From Pyrus communis (taxonomy: Eukaryota > Streptophyta > Magnoliopsida > Rosales > Rosaceae), in contig NC_084809.1 of the NCBI RefSeq assembly GCF_963583255.1, positions 4,763,501 through 4,827,500 on the forward strand: 64,000 nt of DNA. Reading direction: 5' to 3'. The translations under genes were made by a program, and so were the position numbers. Shown here one piece after another: positions 1 through 10,439 of the stretch. How positions within the stretch are numbered: the stretch's first letter is position 1; every line of letters begins with the position of its first letter. The notes beneath the pieces were generated by a model. That model was not told the origin of the DNA and ran no database searches. It saw only the letters and a list, made by a program, of their open reading frames with translations.

Positions 1-850
1 CCGTCTGTTTTAGTGAAAATATAGAGTTTTGGGTTATGTATATACAATTCTACTCTAAACCCTACAAAAAAGCCCTAAAAATATGCGACCCTTTGTGTCT
101 TCAAACATATTTTTATTTTATAATTATATCCTACAGATCACCTACCATTTATTCCAATAAAAATCTAAAAGATGTGAAATTATCCATCATTATTATTGAC
201 TTTTGAGCTATTTACTTCCATCTTAAACAATATGAAAATATAACGACAACATTCAGCTAAATTACAAAAAATGTATAGTCACACTATAATCATCAAATTT
301 ACAGTGCAGTTTTACATACGCAAAATATCATTGTTATTATTGTAACAAAGTTGGTTTTTTCCGTTGTGAAGATCTTATTACATTGTCAAGGTAGGATCTT
401 ATGTGTGAACATAATGGCATTAATGACCAAATCATCGTTTCAATTATAGGATATTGATACCCTTGTTTTAATGGGTACTCTAACTAACCGGTAAATATTG
501 TAAACTAGTATACAAATTAATTTCATTAAGAGATTAGGCATCTTACTTCCAACGTTACATCTTGCAAATTGGCAACGTTACATCTTGTCGGCTATGGACA
601 ATTCATTATGCACATGTATAATGAATTTAACAATAGCTTTTCTCTCTTAATACTATAATCGAAGATGTAGTTTTCTCTGCCTTTCAGTTTAAAGTATTTA
701 TGTGTGTTATATCAAAAGTAATTAGACCGCTAGCTTCACTCGCTGTCAGTCGATATTGGGTTAGACTTGTTAGGTGGCAAGTAGAGCCATGGCCATATAT
801 ACATGTTGGGTGAATAATTTATCTCATGAATATGCAGTGAGAAATTAAGA
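1..850. other. intergenic, nothing recognised
   Basis: AT-rich sequence with no credible coding exon, tRNA or clear transposon end. It lies downstream of the ankyrin/PGG gene fragment that reads on the minus strand. Confidence 0.5.
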
Positions 851-855
851 CTAAC

Positions 856-1075
856 CTTGAACCATTGCAGTTCGCTTTGCATTTGCAGCGCTGCACCCTG
901 AATATGATTAAGGTTCGCAGATAGATTCGCCGCTGAATGTAGAATACTATTGTTAAATGTATCTGCAGAACGCAAAGGATTTCTAATATCACTTTCCATC
1001 AGCACCCCGTATAGAAGGTTATAAATTTTTGCTTGACGACATTCCACAGCATATGCAAACACTGCTTTGCCTTTT
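856..1075 (-). pseudogene. ankyrin-repeat/PGG-type protein, isolated exon fragment
   Basis: The minus-strand translation contains AVECRQAKIYNLLYG, then a stretch with NNSILHSAANL, then GAALQMQSELQWFK. This matches in order the linker exon before the PGG membrane domain of plant ankyrin proteins (ITN1/ACD6-like; family pattern recalled as FNLIY, GNN.LHLAG, ALQMQRELQWFK). The fragment ends at a plausible 5' splice site (TTCAAG followed by GTTAGT, exon end at 856), so the exon edge is kept. I see no ankyrin repeats upstream and no PGG domain or membrane helices downstream within the window. A short tandem repeat (CCTCGTATC(A/G)CAAGG) lies at the upstream edge near 1080-1112. It is most likely a relic exon. 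It could belong to a gene continuing past the window start, but the 850 bases downstream hold no matching exon. Confidence 0.55.
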
Positions 1076-1264
1076 CCATCTCGTATCGCAAGGCCTCGTA
1101 TCACAAGGCCTGGATTAGCCTTGATTCAGATGACCGCACGATTTGGATAAACGGCCACGATTATGTGGTCCACTGGATCCGAGAGAAGCTCCCAGCTGAT
1201 ATGGATCCCATGACGATGATTGTCAAAATGCATTATTTAGATTTATAATATGATAATAATGTAA

Positions 1265-3022
1265 GGCAATCTCCAACCAAAGGGTCCAGATGACCGAAAA
1301 TAGTCTGAAAATCATTTCCAACCGAGAGCTAGGCCAAATGGCTCGTAGGCCCCATGGAATCTGAAAGGGCCAAAGAGCCAAAGGGCTGACTGAAAATCAG
1401 AGCAATCCTATCGGATATAATTGACATGAGTATATTTAATATAAATATATTCATGTCGGTTATATCAGTATTGCTTAATGAAAAATCTGAATCAAACGGC
1501 TAGTTAATGCCAATTACCGTTGGATTCAATATTTTTTTTTTTTTTTAATTCTTAAAAATTCTATTTTTTTTCCCTATAAATACCTAAACCATTCATTCAT
1601 TATTCCTCACAAAATTTTCACCATTCCTACACCATTTCAATTCTCATATTTTCTTTCCTCTTTCAAAAATCTATCCTTCAATTTTGTCAATAATTTTCAA
1701 ATGGCCTCGTTTGCAATGAAAGGTAGGGCTTTGAGCCTAAAAGAAGACGAAGCTCTTTGCAAGGCTTATAGATAGGTGTCGGAAGATAGTGTGAGGGAGA
1801 ATTGTCAAACAAATGACGGTGTTTGGACTCGTGTATCCAAAAAATACTTAGAGTTCTATGAAGGCACAACTCCACTGAATATCCGAAACCACGAGAGTAG
1901 TTCTTCAAGATGGAAGAAACATCTTCAGCCAAGTTTGAACAAATAGCATCAAGCATTGTTAGCAGCCGCAAGTAGACATGAAAGCAGTGCTAATTACTAC
2001 GATGAAGTAAGTGTTTTCACAATTTATTTTAAATATTTAATTACATTACATTTAATTTCATAAATTAATTTCCTTTAATTTTTGTAATTATATTTTCTAG
2101 GTATGCCAAGCAGAGGAATTGTATATGGAAAGCAGCTCAAAACCCTTTCAGTTTCATAGTTGTTGGGAAATTTGTAAAGGGTGGGTGTTATTTGAAGATT
2201 CACCTCAACATAGAGATCCTACGCTAGTGTTCAAAACTGCATCCTCAACTGTAGATATGGATGAAGATGGATCTCCTACCATTCAACAAACAAGGGTAGA
2301 AAATCGTCTTCAGGTGAAGGCTCCATACCTAGGGCTATGGGACGAAACAAAGCGCGAAGGTTGAAGGAAAAGGGTAAGGCAAATGATGATTACACCACTC
2401 AACAAGAAGTGGCGGCCTCATTGCGATTAATGGCGGAGCAAAATGCCCTTGAGGCGGAAGAAAGGAAGTGTAGGCATGAAGAACGGGCCAAACAAATACA
2501 AGAAGAGATGGATGATAAGAATATGGAAAGGAATAGTTTGAATTACACTCCAATGAGTAAGGCTTATTTTGATAGGAAAAAAAAATTATGACTCGACGGC
2601 AGTTGTTTACCTCTGACTATACTCCTGCAATGGTGGATAATGAAGATGATGTTGATTATGGATATTAAATTTAAGTTGTTGTAGTTTTTAAATTTAATAT
2701 GGTGGGTGATGAAGATGATGTTGATTATGGATATTAAATTTAAGTTGTTGTAGTTTTTAAATTTAATTTGTAGTTTTAAATTTAATTTTGTACTTTTTAA
2801 ATTTAATTTGTCGTTTTTAAATTTAGTTGTTGTTTTTAAATAATACATTATGTTTGGCCCTCGGTTGGAAACGATTTTTTGTGACAGGGCTAAAACGAGC
2901 CCCATGGTCTTCGATTGGAGACGGAGGCAATTATAACCCTGTATTGTTCATTAAAATATTAATATATTAGAGGATCAGAGGGCTAAAACGAGCCTTCTAA
3001 CAGCCCTCGGTTGGAGATGACC
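1265..3022 (+). mobile_element. Harbinger-type element carrying a Myb/NAM-like gene, complete with TIRs and TSD
   Basis: The element starts GGCAATCTCCAACC and ends GGTTGGAGATGACC, which are inverted copies of each other. TAA lies directly outside both ends (1262-1264 and 3023-3025), the 3-bp target-site duplication typical of PIF/Harbinger. Subterminal sequence rich in 'ccgagggcc / ggccctcggttgg' is shared with the elements at 31991, 50701, 51323 and 63692. The interior holds a degraded two-exon Myb/NAM-associated gene but no transposase. A tandem duplication of about 69 bp (GAAGATGATGTTGATTATGG at 2642 and again at 2711) lies in its 3' part. Confidence 0.85.
1701..2668 (+). pseudogene. Harbinger-associated Myb-like / NAM-associated C-terminal protein, decayed
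   Basis: From the ATG at 1701 the reading frame gives a Myb/trihelix-like region (ALSLKEDEALCKAY, GVWTRVSKKYLEFYEG, SSSRWKKHLQPSLNK). After an intron at 2007-2100 (GTAAGT...CTAG) it gives PFQFHSCWEICKGWVLFED and a charged C-terminal coiled coil (MGRNKARRLKEKGKA, then a Glu/Lys-rich segment, NYTPMSKAYF). This architecture is that of the second protein of plant Harbinger elements, often annotated as 'glutathione S-transferase T3-like' or 'NAM-associated C-terminal'. It is inactive: TAG after KAYR, TAG after SLNK, and a frameshift between VENR and the GRNKARR segment. In the intact family the protein helps the transposase bind DNA. Confidence 0.75.
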
Positions 3023-3025
3023 TAA

Positions 3026-3911
3026 ACATTTGTCTAACAATAAAGGGTTCGGGCCAGCCCTCTTGACCTGCAGCTCTACAACCAAATGATGACCCCTACG
3101 TGTATGTTGAAATTTTTTTATGAATGCCAATAGCAGTGGACATGTCCAATATGACCATATCATAAAATGTTTTTTTTCAATAAAATGATATCATTATTGA
3201 ATTAAATAGTTGTTAGAGAGAGAGAATTGATAGGAATTCGAAACCGCACAATAGAGATTTCAATCAACTCATTAATTTTAGGCACATTTGCATTTTGACA
3301 CACGGATTTATTGTCTATTTCACAATCCGATTGATCCAATCCACAATGTTTTCATGATCAATTTCTTCTCAAAATTGAAGGGAAATAATATGTGCAAAAA
3401 AATTTCATAATCAGTTTATTCTTAATTAATTATATGTTTCTGTCCCCATGAACCTTGCTACATATTATAACACTTATCTATGCCAATGCACCCATAGAAA
3501 GCAAATTAATATTTGGTTTTGTTTTCTTTCTAGTGTGTGTGTGTATATATAAAGGTGGTTCTTGAACGAAAGCACTCATAAACCATGCATGTTACACACA
3601 CAAAAAAAAAAAAAAAGACTTATTTACAAAAACGCTAACATGAAATTTTCTTAATTGATATGCAATCTATCTACAAGATTGTTCATGTACGAGAGTACCG
3701 GTGCTACTAAAGTGAAAGATGCAATGATTTTTGTATATTTTACATTTGAAAGAAAAGAAAGGAAATTCTGTTGTGTGCAAGAACCACATAATAACTAACC
3801 ATGCAATCGATCTTCCCTCTGCAGAAATTAAGCAAATAGCTTGCCGTGCAAATGCTTAACTTCCCACCTTGTACATATTTTGAATTCGAAGTTATGACAT
3901 TCATGAATTTA
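3026..3911. other. intergenic / 3' flank of the NHL gene
   Basis: AT-rich, with a short GA run (about 3214-3224) and an A-run near 3604. No exon or complete mobile element was recognised. Confidence 0.45.
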
Positions 3912-4646
3912 TCATTTCTTGAACTTATATCCAAAATTAAAGTGATATTTAGGGTCTGAAATCTGTACTTTCTTATCTGGCTGGGACAAATTGTTGACCA
4001 CCATGGAGGCGTCAACATAAATCCCGATTGGATCCGGCAATACATTGTATGCTCCGAGTCCTACATTGACTGGCACCCTAACCGAAACAGTCACAGGGAT
4101 CCTGCCACTCTTGATTTTCTGCATAAGTGACTCCCCGATAGGGCCCTTAAAGTCACTCCCTTTCAAGTCTCCTCTCAAGTCCACGTCCATCAAGGTGGTA
4201 TTTCTCGTCGGTTGACGAAAATGTGGGACAACCCCGGTACAAAGTTTCATCCCGGAATACTTGAGCTGCACGGTGCTGCCCTTCCCATATACAATGGATA
4301 TTCTTTTGTTGGGATTCTCGGCCTTTACCGTGACCACAAATTGCGCATGGAGGTTGTAATCAGGGGTGAGGTTGAATGCCTTGACAGAGAAGTCGCTAAT
4401 ACTGTATTTGGGCTTACGGGGATTGATAATTACTAGGCTGATGGCCACGGCAGCAATGATTACCACTAGGATTACGAAGATGCAACAACAACACCAACAG
4501 TAGCATCGCAGACAACTGTTTTTGCGGCGCCCATTAGGGCGGTACTGGCCATTAAAGCGAGGAGGATTCCGGCCATTGGGACCTGGATAACCTGGATCTT
4601 GATGCATCATGTGTGGCGGTGGATGTTGATTAGGACCAGGGTGCAT
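3912..4646 (-). CDS. NDR1/HIN1-like (NHL, LEA_2) membrane protein
   Basis: A single-exon gene of 244 residues. The first ~47 residues are rich in Pro, Gly, His and Asn. A basic, cysteine-rich stretch (RRKNSCLRCYCWCCCC, 40-55) precedes one hydrophobic helix (about 56-74). The rest is a LEA_2 domain containing the family motif NPNKRISIVYGKG (111-123), followed by a beta-rich region with conserved PVTVSVRVPVNV (184-195). NHL proteins are plant plasma-membrane proteins related to NDR1 and are linked to defence and abiotic stress. The juxtamembrane cysteines could be acylated (inference). The length is slightly longer than the usual 200-230 residues because of the Pro/Gly-rich cytosolic tail. The start is the first ATG of the frame, 18 nt after a TATATT-like stretch on the minus strand. 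The precise subfamily cannot be set by eye. Confidence 0.9.
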   Translation of the reverse strand: MHPGPNQHPPPHMMHQDPGYPGPNGRNPPRFNGQYRPNGRRKNSCLRCYCWCCCCIFVILVVIIAAVAISLVIINPRKPKYSISDFSVKAFNLTPDYNLHAQFVVTVKAENPNKRISIVYGKGSTVQLKYSGMKLCTGVVPHFRQPTRNTTLMDVDLRGDLKGSDFKGPIGESLMQKIKSGRIPVTVSVRVPVNVGLGAYNVLPDPIGIYVDASMVVNNLSQPDKKVQISDPKYHFNFGYKFKK

Positions 4647-4767
4647 AATATATGATAATTTCGATGGTATGACTAGGTAGCAAGAGCAATTGAATCAAGT
4701 ACGTATGTACGTACTTAATCCTTCAATTACTTAATGTGCATTCATAGATTGTACGTATGTTCTAGGT

Positions 4768-4832
4768 AAGTATTTAGAGATCGAAGAAGAAAAAGAGGTA
4801 CTTGATCTTTCTTCTTCTTCGATCTAATGATG
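4768..4832. repeat. hairpin-forming inverted repeat upstream of the NHL gene
   Basis: GATCGAAGAAGAAAAAGA is followed after a short loop by TCTTTCTTCTTCTTCGATC, a near-perfect inverted repeat about 130-180 bp upstream of the NHL start codon. It could be in the promoter or 5' leader. Function unknown. Confidence 0.5.
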
Positions 4833-5152
4833 GTCAGGTGCAGATAATGGAGCCCGAAGGTGGCCGTCAAGGTGAGGAAGGGGAGGTGGGATTTTTTGCA
4901 GGGATATATATGGTAATTTCCATTGGTTAAGGACATTGTTACATATGTGTGGATATCGTCAAACATTTGACTCCTGCTGGCCTTGTATTGTAATTGTGCG
5001 TCAAAACGGGTTTTGTGGGTTTCAAAACTCAGAACACCAATTTTCTATTTTAGGCTCAAAATAATCCGCTAAATTTACTGCCATTTGTTGTAATTGTAAA
5101 CTTTCTGAAGAGTTGAGGCTTCGTAATAAAATTAATTGGCAATATAAAAGCC

Positions 5153-5282
5153 GTCCAACCTCTTATAAGTCATTGCAAGGTTTCTTCTAGTATGTAGAGT
5201 AGTCCAACCTCTTATAAGTGATTTCTCCTTGTATGAGGAGTAGTCCAACCTCTTTTATAAGTCCTTACAAGGTTTCTCCTTT
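5153..5282. repeat. three-copy short direct repeat
   Basis: GTCCAACCTCTTATAAGT occurs at 5153 and 5202 and, with two extra bases, at 5243. The copies are separated by related 'AAGGTTTCTCC'-like spacers. The rest of 4833-6060 has no recognised gene. A weaker duplication (CCAACTTGCTTTTAT) lies near 5418 and 5457. Confidence 0.6.
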
Positions 5283-6068
5283 CACCGATATGTGACTTTT
5301 TTATCTTTACATCTTCACACGTCCGCTCATGTATATGGCAAATTTTCAAACCAAACATGTGAACAACATAAATTAGGTGACATGAAACATGTGTGGCTGT
5401 TGAGCTTCACAAGTGGACCAACTTGCTTTTATGCCATGTAAATTTCACATGTAAGCCAACTTGCTTTTATATCAAGTAAACTGTGTAATGCTCATTGATT
5501 TCTGTAATGTTACTGTACAACATCGTTTTATAGAAAACAGATCCAAGAGTCCTATCTCATCGTGAAAATTACATCTGAAGTTTAAAATACAATTCAAATA
5601 GACAAAGATAATTAAGAGAATTATCTCTAACTAACTGCTCTTACTAACCGTAAATGAATGCAAATGTTAATTGAACTGATTTGGATAACTTCATAATTAG
5701 TTACAATTTAATCGAAATTACATATATACATAAACCAAATCGATCTCCCTACTATCCGAAATAACCAATTGGCAATGAATTTTCAACTCATCTCTAATTA
5801 ACATGTAATTATATACGAGCAACATTCACTTAAGCGTCACTTCCTACAATGAAGCCGGTAATACTCAAGATTTATAACTTCCAGATGTAAGAATATTAAC
5901 TCATGTACAAGATTCTTAATTAGCCTATTTTCATACCAGTGAGAAAGAAAGAAAAGATTTAATTCCTCCGTGGCGTTGGATAGGAGGCGCGGATGGCCTC
6001 CCGACAGTTACAAGACGGGTAAGCTCCAATTCGAAAGAATGACGACATGAGCTTCACCGCAGCAGTCT

Positions 6069-6352
6069 AAGGGCTGGTTTGGTATTGATGTGCTTTGAAA
6101 AAAAGCTGCTTCTGTTGTGCTGTGAAAATAAGCAGCTGTGAAATAAAGCAGCAAAGTGTTTGGTAAACTTTTTTGTAAAAGTGCTTTTGAAAAAAAAAAG
6201 CAGTATTATAGTGTTTGGTAAACTTTTATGTAAAACAGATGTGAAAAAAAGCCGGTTTTTCAAAGTTGGGTTTTGTAGCTTCTTGTTTTTGGCTTTTTTC
6301 ACCCAAAACTGTGGAAAAAAAGCTGAAGCTGAATGTTTACCAAACACAAAAT
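6069..6352. mobile_element. hAT-type MITE remnant (GGGCTGGTTTGGTAT family)
   Basis: It begins AGGGCTGGTTTGGTATT and is full of 'AAAAAAAGC(T)GC' and 'GTTTGGTAAACTT' motifs. The 3' end (GTTTACCAAACAC) is only a partial match to the expected CAATACCAAACCAGCCC. A second member, in which that 3' end is intact, lies at 54927-55125. Long open frames on both strands here are an effect of the inverted-repeat structure. Confidence 0.6.
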
Positions 6353-7663
6353 GACTCATTTACAAGTCTCTCTCTCACGTGTTTTTGTAATGCTTATATG
6401 ATAATTTTTTTAATCCCTCCTATCAACATTTGTTCTATTTTATAAACTAGACTTTAATCCCTTAAGACTTGGAAATTCCTCACACAAACATAGCATCAGG
6501 AAATGTACTAGATTGTCTTTCATTGCAGATAAGATCATTTATACCTAATTTTTAGTCCTACCTATGAAAATTCATGTGTGTGGTTGTCACAAATATCTAG
6601 TGTTACTAATTCACATACTTAATATAATAAAAAAGTACGACATATTTTAGGGCATAGTCTAACGTGGTAGGCCAATTGAGCATAACAATGTCCTCGACTT
6701 TTTCACTCATATTCGAATCCTTCTAGTAGAATATCATTTTGTTAACAAAAAATGTAGTATAAGATGTCCAATTGCCAAATTAAGCGCGACTACAAGCATG
6801 GATCTGACCATCAATATTTTGGAATCCCAATTACAGGGGAGTTCCCTTTATTGACATTTGACCAACAAGTGCATAGTATTTAATCAGATAGGTGTAGAAT
6901 GTTCGATGATTTTCAAGCAAAGTATTTCTATCTAGAAGTGCAACGTATGTATTTTTATATTGGCTTTGGATTTTGCTTACGAATTTGAAAGCCTTTCTTA
7001 TAACAAATAACAACACAATAAACGATGTTCATTACAAAAATGATAAGATCGATCGATAATACATTTGCTCTTTCAAATGGGCTAAATTAATGGACTGTTA
7101 GACTAAAAAACAAATTAAAAAGCACACACCAGAATAAAATTAAACATTTCCCTAACCTGCATCCTTTGGAGAAAAAGCTTAATAAAAAAGAAAAGTACAT
7201 TGTTCTTATCTAAAGATTCAAGATATATCGATCTTCTACATTCTCTCATCCGAACTTTAAGTTTACCAGATTTGAGAAGAGGACCACCAATTTTGAGAGC
7301 TATATATGGGATGGACCTACTGGTGCTCATCTATTACATGTACTGCAGGCTTAATCTGCAGTACCCAGGCTTTTAGGCCTTTAACTAGCTTAATTAATAT
7401 AGGCATCATGCATTTGCGCCTGGAGAAAAATATTTTTTTTATCACAAGTTATATACAATCAGGCATATGGTTTTATTATTATGCAATTAGTTATGTGATG
7501 AGTGATAGACACATGCATAATTGAATATAACGAGTGACAACCAATAATTTTATTGAAAATCTCTTATCGGCGAATCAACAAAAATTACAATATGTAATAC
7601 AAGCAACCTCACACCTCGCACAGCTAGGCATGTGGGAGATAATTGTAAAACAGAGAGTGGAGA
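6353..7663. other. intergenic, no gene recognised
   Basis: AT-rich sequence. The short open frames at 6831-7330 on the minus strand have no recognisable domain or splice context. Confidence 0.45.
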
Positions 7664-7668
7664 ACTAT

Positions 7669-7911
7669 TGTTAACTACATTGTAATGTTTTGGAATTGAA
7701 GAGAAAATCAAGAAGGAAGATGAAGAAGAATGAACACAAAGATCTTAGAGAGAGAGAGAGAGTTTAGAGAGAGAAATATGATTTGTATTAACTAACTAAA
7801 TGAAGATTACACCCACATTTTTTATAAGAGAAATCCTAACTACTTTAACCAAATCCTAACAACCTTCTAACTATATTACTAATTGTACTGTATTACATTT
7901 GTACCCTTAAT
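7669..7911 (-). repeat. 3' LTR of the 2.1-kb retrotransposon
   Basis: The plus strand starts TGTTAACTACATTG and ends ACCCTTAAT. It holds a (GA)n stretch near 7748-7775. It is the partner of 9501-9748. Confidence 0.88.
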
Positions 7912-8591
7912 ACTCCTCCTCAATCTCAACTGGGGTAACCCAGTTTGAGATTGGAGGAACATTTATGCAATTACTGAACACAATGTTGAACCATCTGCAA
8001 TCTTGCAATCCCACAGCAAAATCTCATATGCAACTCTGTTGACACAACAAATTCTTTATCAGAAACCTTGGTCCCGCCAGCCACAGTCACTTCCAAACAT
8101 GTGACTCCACGGCCTTAGGCAAAATTAACAATCAGCTGCAAACACATGTGTCATAGCCCATGGCATAGCAATTGCATGAGAACCCACGGATTATCTGGAT
8201 AACCTGAAGAACAGAGAGCGATTTATTGAGCAAGGGGATGCAATAACATTTGAGTATGAGGTGGACAAAGTTTATCTCAGCACGCCTACAAAAATTGCTA
8301 TTCTGGACCATGAAAGGAAGAGAACATTTGTGTTACGGAATGATGAGAAACGGATATCCACTTCCCAAAGAATTTCAGCCTCTCAAACTAATTTCTACAC
8401 CGTTGTAGCTACTGTTTTCTTTGCGATAAAGTTTCCAATATTTCACAATCAACATGCCTAGAAAACCTTCAATTTTCACAGATTCCACTGTATTTTCAAA
8501 CATTTTGATTTCTCTAACCAAATCCTAACAACCTTCTAACGATATTACTAACTATATTACAATCACAGAAATCAAGAAACACAACCTTCTT

Positions 8592-8870
8592 CGGCAATCG
8601 GCCTTCAATGAAGAAAGGGAACAAGAACTGCACTCTGGCAATCGGCCTTAATGGAGTTGCACACAATAACAACAAACAAAACTTTTCAAGAACGTTACTC
8701 CGGCTCTCGGCCTTATGGAGGAAACAATTTGCATTCAACACACTCTTGGTAATTGGCCTTTTTTTAGTGCACAAATCTCAAACAACCAAGAACTAATCAC
8801 GCAACACAAAGGAAAGGCTATCGGCCTTTGTATTCCTTCAACAATCTCACAAAAAATGGCTATCGGCCTT
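8592..8870 (+). repeat. six degenerate copies of GGC(A/T)ATCGGCCTT inside the retrotransposon
   Basis: Copies start at 8592, 8637, 8701, 8748, 8816 and 8858, with start-to-start spacing 45, 64, 47, 68 and 42. The core is 13-14 bp and the intervening sequence is not obviously repeated. Each core contains the palindrome-like GGC...GGCC. Role unknown. Confidence 0.7.
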
Positions 8871-9487
8871 AACAGATAAACTTGCATACAAGAAACCCTA
8901 TCGAAGAAAACAAATTTTCAATGTGGCATTTAAGCAAACAGATAGAGTGCAGAATTTAGTAGCAAAACCGGAGACTCGAGCTCATGATCAGAAAACCCAA
9001 CCAAAGAACCTCAACCAAACCACCAGCTACCAGAAAAAACCCCGACGAACAGAAAGAAACCCTCAACAATCACAACGGAAGGACAGCCCCGAAGATCAAA
9101 ACAATTATTCAAACCCAGAAAAGATTATCAAAAGTGAGAAGATTTCGTGCCTTACTTTGGATGAAACTCGTTCCATTTCTACAAATCTTTTAGTTGTTCT
9201 GTCGTTGTCTTTGCAAGGGGACAGAAATTTGGGGAATCTGGAGAATGGCAAAGTGCCCCAAAGGGAAGAAAGTCAAATTCCAGCAAGCAATCAGACTATT
9301 AAGGTTAGTACATCAAGACGCCGCATGCTCGCGATCTCCATCGAGGTAGAGAGGAAGACCAGACGAAAGATCAACCAAGAAGTTACAGTACTATCGCAGA
9401 AGCACCGAAGAAAATCTAATAAAAACGATGAAAAAGACGAAATCTAATGAAAAACGGAACCACCAAAATCCATGGCGTGAGCCTGGT

Positions 9488-9500
9488 GGCTCTGATACCA
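9488..9500 (-). promoter_or_regulatory. tRNA-Met primer-binding site
   Basis: The minus strand reads TGGTATCAGAGCC directly after the LTR end GTTAACA, the standard initiator-tRNA-Met PBS of plant LTR retrotransposons. Confidence 0.88.
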
Positions 9501-9748
9501 TGTTAACTACATTGTAATGTTTTTGGAATTGAAGACAAAATCAAGAAGGAAGATGAAGAAGAATGAACACAGAGATCTTAGAGAGAGAGAGAGGGAGAGT
9601 TTAGAGAGAGAAATCTGATTTGTATTAACTAACTAAATGAAGATTACACCCTTAGTTTTTATAAGAGAAATCCTAACTACTTTAACCAAATCCTAACAAC
9701 CTTCTAACTATATTACTAACTGTACTGTATTACATTTGTACCCTTAAT
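9501..9748 (-). repeat. 5' LTR of the 2.1-kb retrotransposon
   Basis: Same sequence as 7669-7911 apart from scattered differences (for example a (GA)n tract with an extra GGGA). It is followed by the second ACTAT of the TSD. Confidence 0.88.
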
Positions 9749-9753
9749 ACTAT

Positions 9754-10309
9754 TGGCCCGTCTCTTTGAAATTTAGTAACTCTTTCTCCTAAGTTAAGAA
9801 TATGCAATACTAGCCAGTGACCACCTGACAAAGGGGCTTCACATTTGAGACGGTCCATGAAGAACAATAGAGTAGCTTATCAAGTTCACCAAATATAGCA
9901 GCTACCTATCCAGCAAGCGGAGATGTTATTAATGGAAGTCACAGGCTCCCAGCAGATCCACAGTGCCAAATTTATTATCAATCTTAACCTTCAATTTTCA
10001 TTTGTACCAAAATACATAAATTAATGAAGCTTGCATTTATGGCTGTGTATGCGTTTCCAAAGTCTGAGTCAGAGCAGTTCACGTAAAAGAAAGCACCCTT
10101 TTAATTCAGTAAATTCTTTTGCAATTAGCCGTATCACCATTCTTCCATGGAACCACAAGGGCAAAGCTTGATGAGTCCTGTGACTATCTGTTACTGTAAA
10201 CATGCAATCTTGTAGCTTTCATGTGACCTTTTCTTTTCATACCACTTTCTCCTGTGATTTGGTTCAATACTTTCTTCTTAATTTTTCTCATTTCTCCAGC
10301 CTCATTCCT
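9754..10309. other. intergenic region upstream of EPF1
   Basis: The retrotransposon's TSD ends about 690 bp before the EPF1 start codon, so this stretch is the remaining original upstream region of EPF1. No other gene is seen. Confidence 0.5.
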
Positions 10310-10318
10310 CTATATATT
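10310..10318 (+). promoter_or_regulatory. putative TATA box of EPF1
   Basis: CTATATATT lies about 125 bp upstream of the EPF1 ATG, followed by a CT-rich leader. The position fits a TATA box with a ~95-nt 5' UTR. Confidence 0.55.
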
Positions 10319-10439
10319 CATCTCCTTCAACCCTTTTCTTCTTACCAATATCTCAATCCCACAACATCCTCTCTAGCTTGCAAAACCCTATTATTTTCCG
10401 AAACAAAAGAAGAAAAAAGAAACAAAATTAAACAAAATC

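Larger units (their letters stand above)
7669..9748 (-). mobile_element. non-autonomous LTR retrotransposon (about 2.1 kb, no gag/pol seen)
   Basis: Two near-identical LTRs (7669-7911 and 9501-9748) bracket about 1.6 kb. The orientation is minus: immediately inside the right LTR the minus strand reads TGGTATCAGAGCC, a primer-binding site for initiator tRNA-Met (9488-9500). Inside the left LTR it reads GATTGAGGAGGAG, a polypurine tract. ACTAT flanks both ends (7664-7668 and 9749-9753) as a 5-bp TSD. The interior has no recognisable gag, protease, integrase or reverse transcriptase. It is TRIM/SMART-like in its short LTRs and missing proteins, but its interior is longer than is typical for those classes. 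The LTRs differ by a few substitutions and small indels, so the insertion is old rather than brand new. Confidence 0.88.

Noticed and set aside
4212..4436. 74-residue plus-strand frame
   Set aside because: Antisense to the NHL gene.
6054..6359. Lysine/phenylalanine-rich frames on both strands
   Set aside because: They come from the inverted-repeat structure of a hAT-type MITE.
8923..9447. 174-residue lysine/arginine-rich frame
   Set aside because: Lies inside the retrotransposon on the antisense side of the element; no domain and biased composition.
9488..9500. tRNA-Met gene
   Set aside because: Only the 13-nt 3' complement is present, at the LTR edge, so it is a primer-binding site.
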